Made by a program: the position numbers and the translations under genes. From Diabrotica undecimpunctata (taxonomy: Eukaryota; Arthropoda; Insecta; Coleoptera; Chrysomelidae), in NCBI RefSeq assembly GCF_040954645.1, contig NC_092806.1, positions 145,852,429-145,916,428 of the forward strand: a stretch of DNA of 64,000 nucleotides. Reading direction: 5' to 3'. Below, piece after piece: positions 63,780 through 64,000 of the stretch; position 1 is the stretch's first letter; every line of letters starts with the position of its first letter. The notes beneath the pieces were generated by a model. The model had not been told where the DNA came from. It saw only the letters and a list, made by a program, of their open reading frames with translations, and searched no databases.

Positions 63780-64000
63780 GTAAAGATCTTTCCTAGATAG
63801 AATCGACAGAGTTAGAAATGAGGAGGACCTTTTGGCTGAACCAAACAACACAACTGGTCGATATAATAAAGAAACGCAAGCTGGAATACTTCGGTCACAT
63901 TATGAGATACCCTGAAAAATATGATCTTTTACATCTGATCATTCAGGGAAAGATCCAAGGTAATTGTGGTCCTGGTAGAAGAAGAACATCATGGCTGAAA
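63780..64000 (+). pseudogene. Family C-like LINE C-terminal fragment, cut by the window end
   Basis: Plus strand: RIDRVRNEE-like start, then MRRTFWLNQTTQLVDIIKKR, KLEYFGHIMRYPEKYDLLHL, IIQGKIQGNCGPGRRRTSWL. This matches about residues 695-765 of the intact family C protein (LQLIVQGKIDSRRGPGRRRH). It continues past the window, so its completeness cannot be judged. Confidence 0.75.

Overview
The window reads as intergenic, transposon-packed DNA from an insect. The AT-rich composition, the mix of transposon families (Penelope-like, I, jockey, Dong/R4 and other APE-type LINEs, Ty3/gypsy, piggyBac, Tc1/mariner, pogo with a pipsqueak-type helix-turn-helix, a PIF/Harbinger-type MITE) and long (TA)n tracts all fit. 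A large, TE-rich beetle genome is my best guess, but that is inference; no host gene, rRNA or tRNA was recognised in 64 kb. Most coding-looking stretches are dead transposon proteins with frameshifts and stops; the main exception is an intact 791-codon LINE reading frame at 38.4-40.8 kb.

For reference, several LINE families recur and are lettered here. Family A ends RRQ-stop then a TAATAAA-like tail (3242-4950, 27457-28484). Family B ends in (TGA)n (10877-11452, 18511-19795, 21211-23251, 62073-63254). Family C ends in GAAGAAG and has the MIANVRN-type C-terminus (38390-40804, 45877-46291, about 24815-25240, 53354-53722, probably 63780-64000). Family D has a DYEKAF-type RT and a GAAG tail (15583-16600, 43304-44940). 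Family E has a (GAA)n tail (18071-20262). Clades beyond APE-type non-LTR are not assigned for A-E.

Layout. 1-8.4 kb: a decayed Penelope-like element, a MITE-like element split by a family A LINE with 13-bp target-site duplications (TSDs), then a long gene-free stretch. 8.6-11.6 kb: a Dong/R4-type LINE beginning exactly at a (TAA)n tract, itself invaded twice. 11.8-14.3 kb: an unusual 2.5-kb DNA transposon with about 280-bp inverted arms and a THAP-like peptide. 15.3-20.3 kb: jockey gag and pol remnants flanking a family D piece, then family E split by family B. 21.1-28.9 kb: one I-clade LINE on the minus strand cut into five pieces by family B, piggyBac, a PIF/Harbinger-type MITE and family A. 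29.0-30.5 kb: a Tc1 element. 34.6-37.4 kb: a pogo element with a PHD finger. 38.4-40.8 kb: the young family C LINE. 40.9-41.1 kb: a fold-back repeat between (TA)n tracts. 43.3-44.9 kb: family D. 45.2-48.0 kb: piggyBac with a LINE inside. 51.8-55.3 kb: a Ty3/gypsy remnant with a DNA element inside. 56.3-57.1 kb: a Penelope-like element with an inverted 5' part. 57.1-59.8 kb: a third piggyBac. 59.9-61.3 kb: a Tc1-like element. 62.1-63.3 kb: family B. LINE fragments run to the window end.

There are no operons or cooperating host genes. What the region offers is a readable order of insertions: many junctions keep exact TSDs (TTAA for piggyBac, TA for Tc1, TAA for the MITE, 11-13 bp for LINEs), so relative ages can be ordered. 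Clade names come from remembered family motifs, not from searches.
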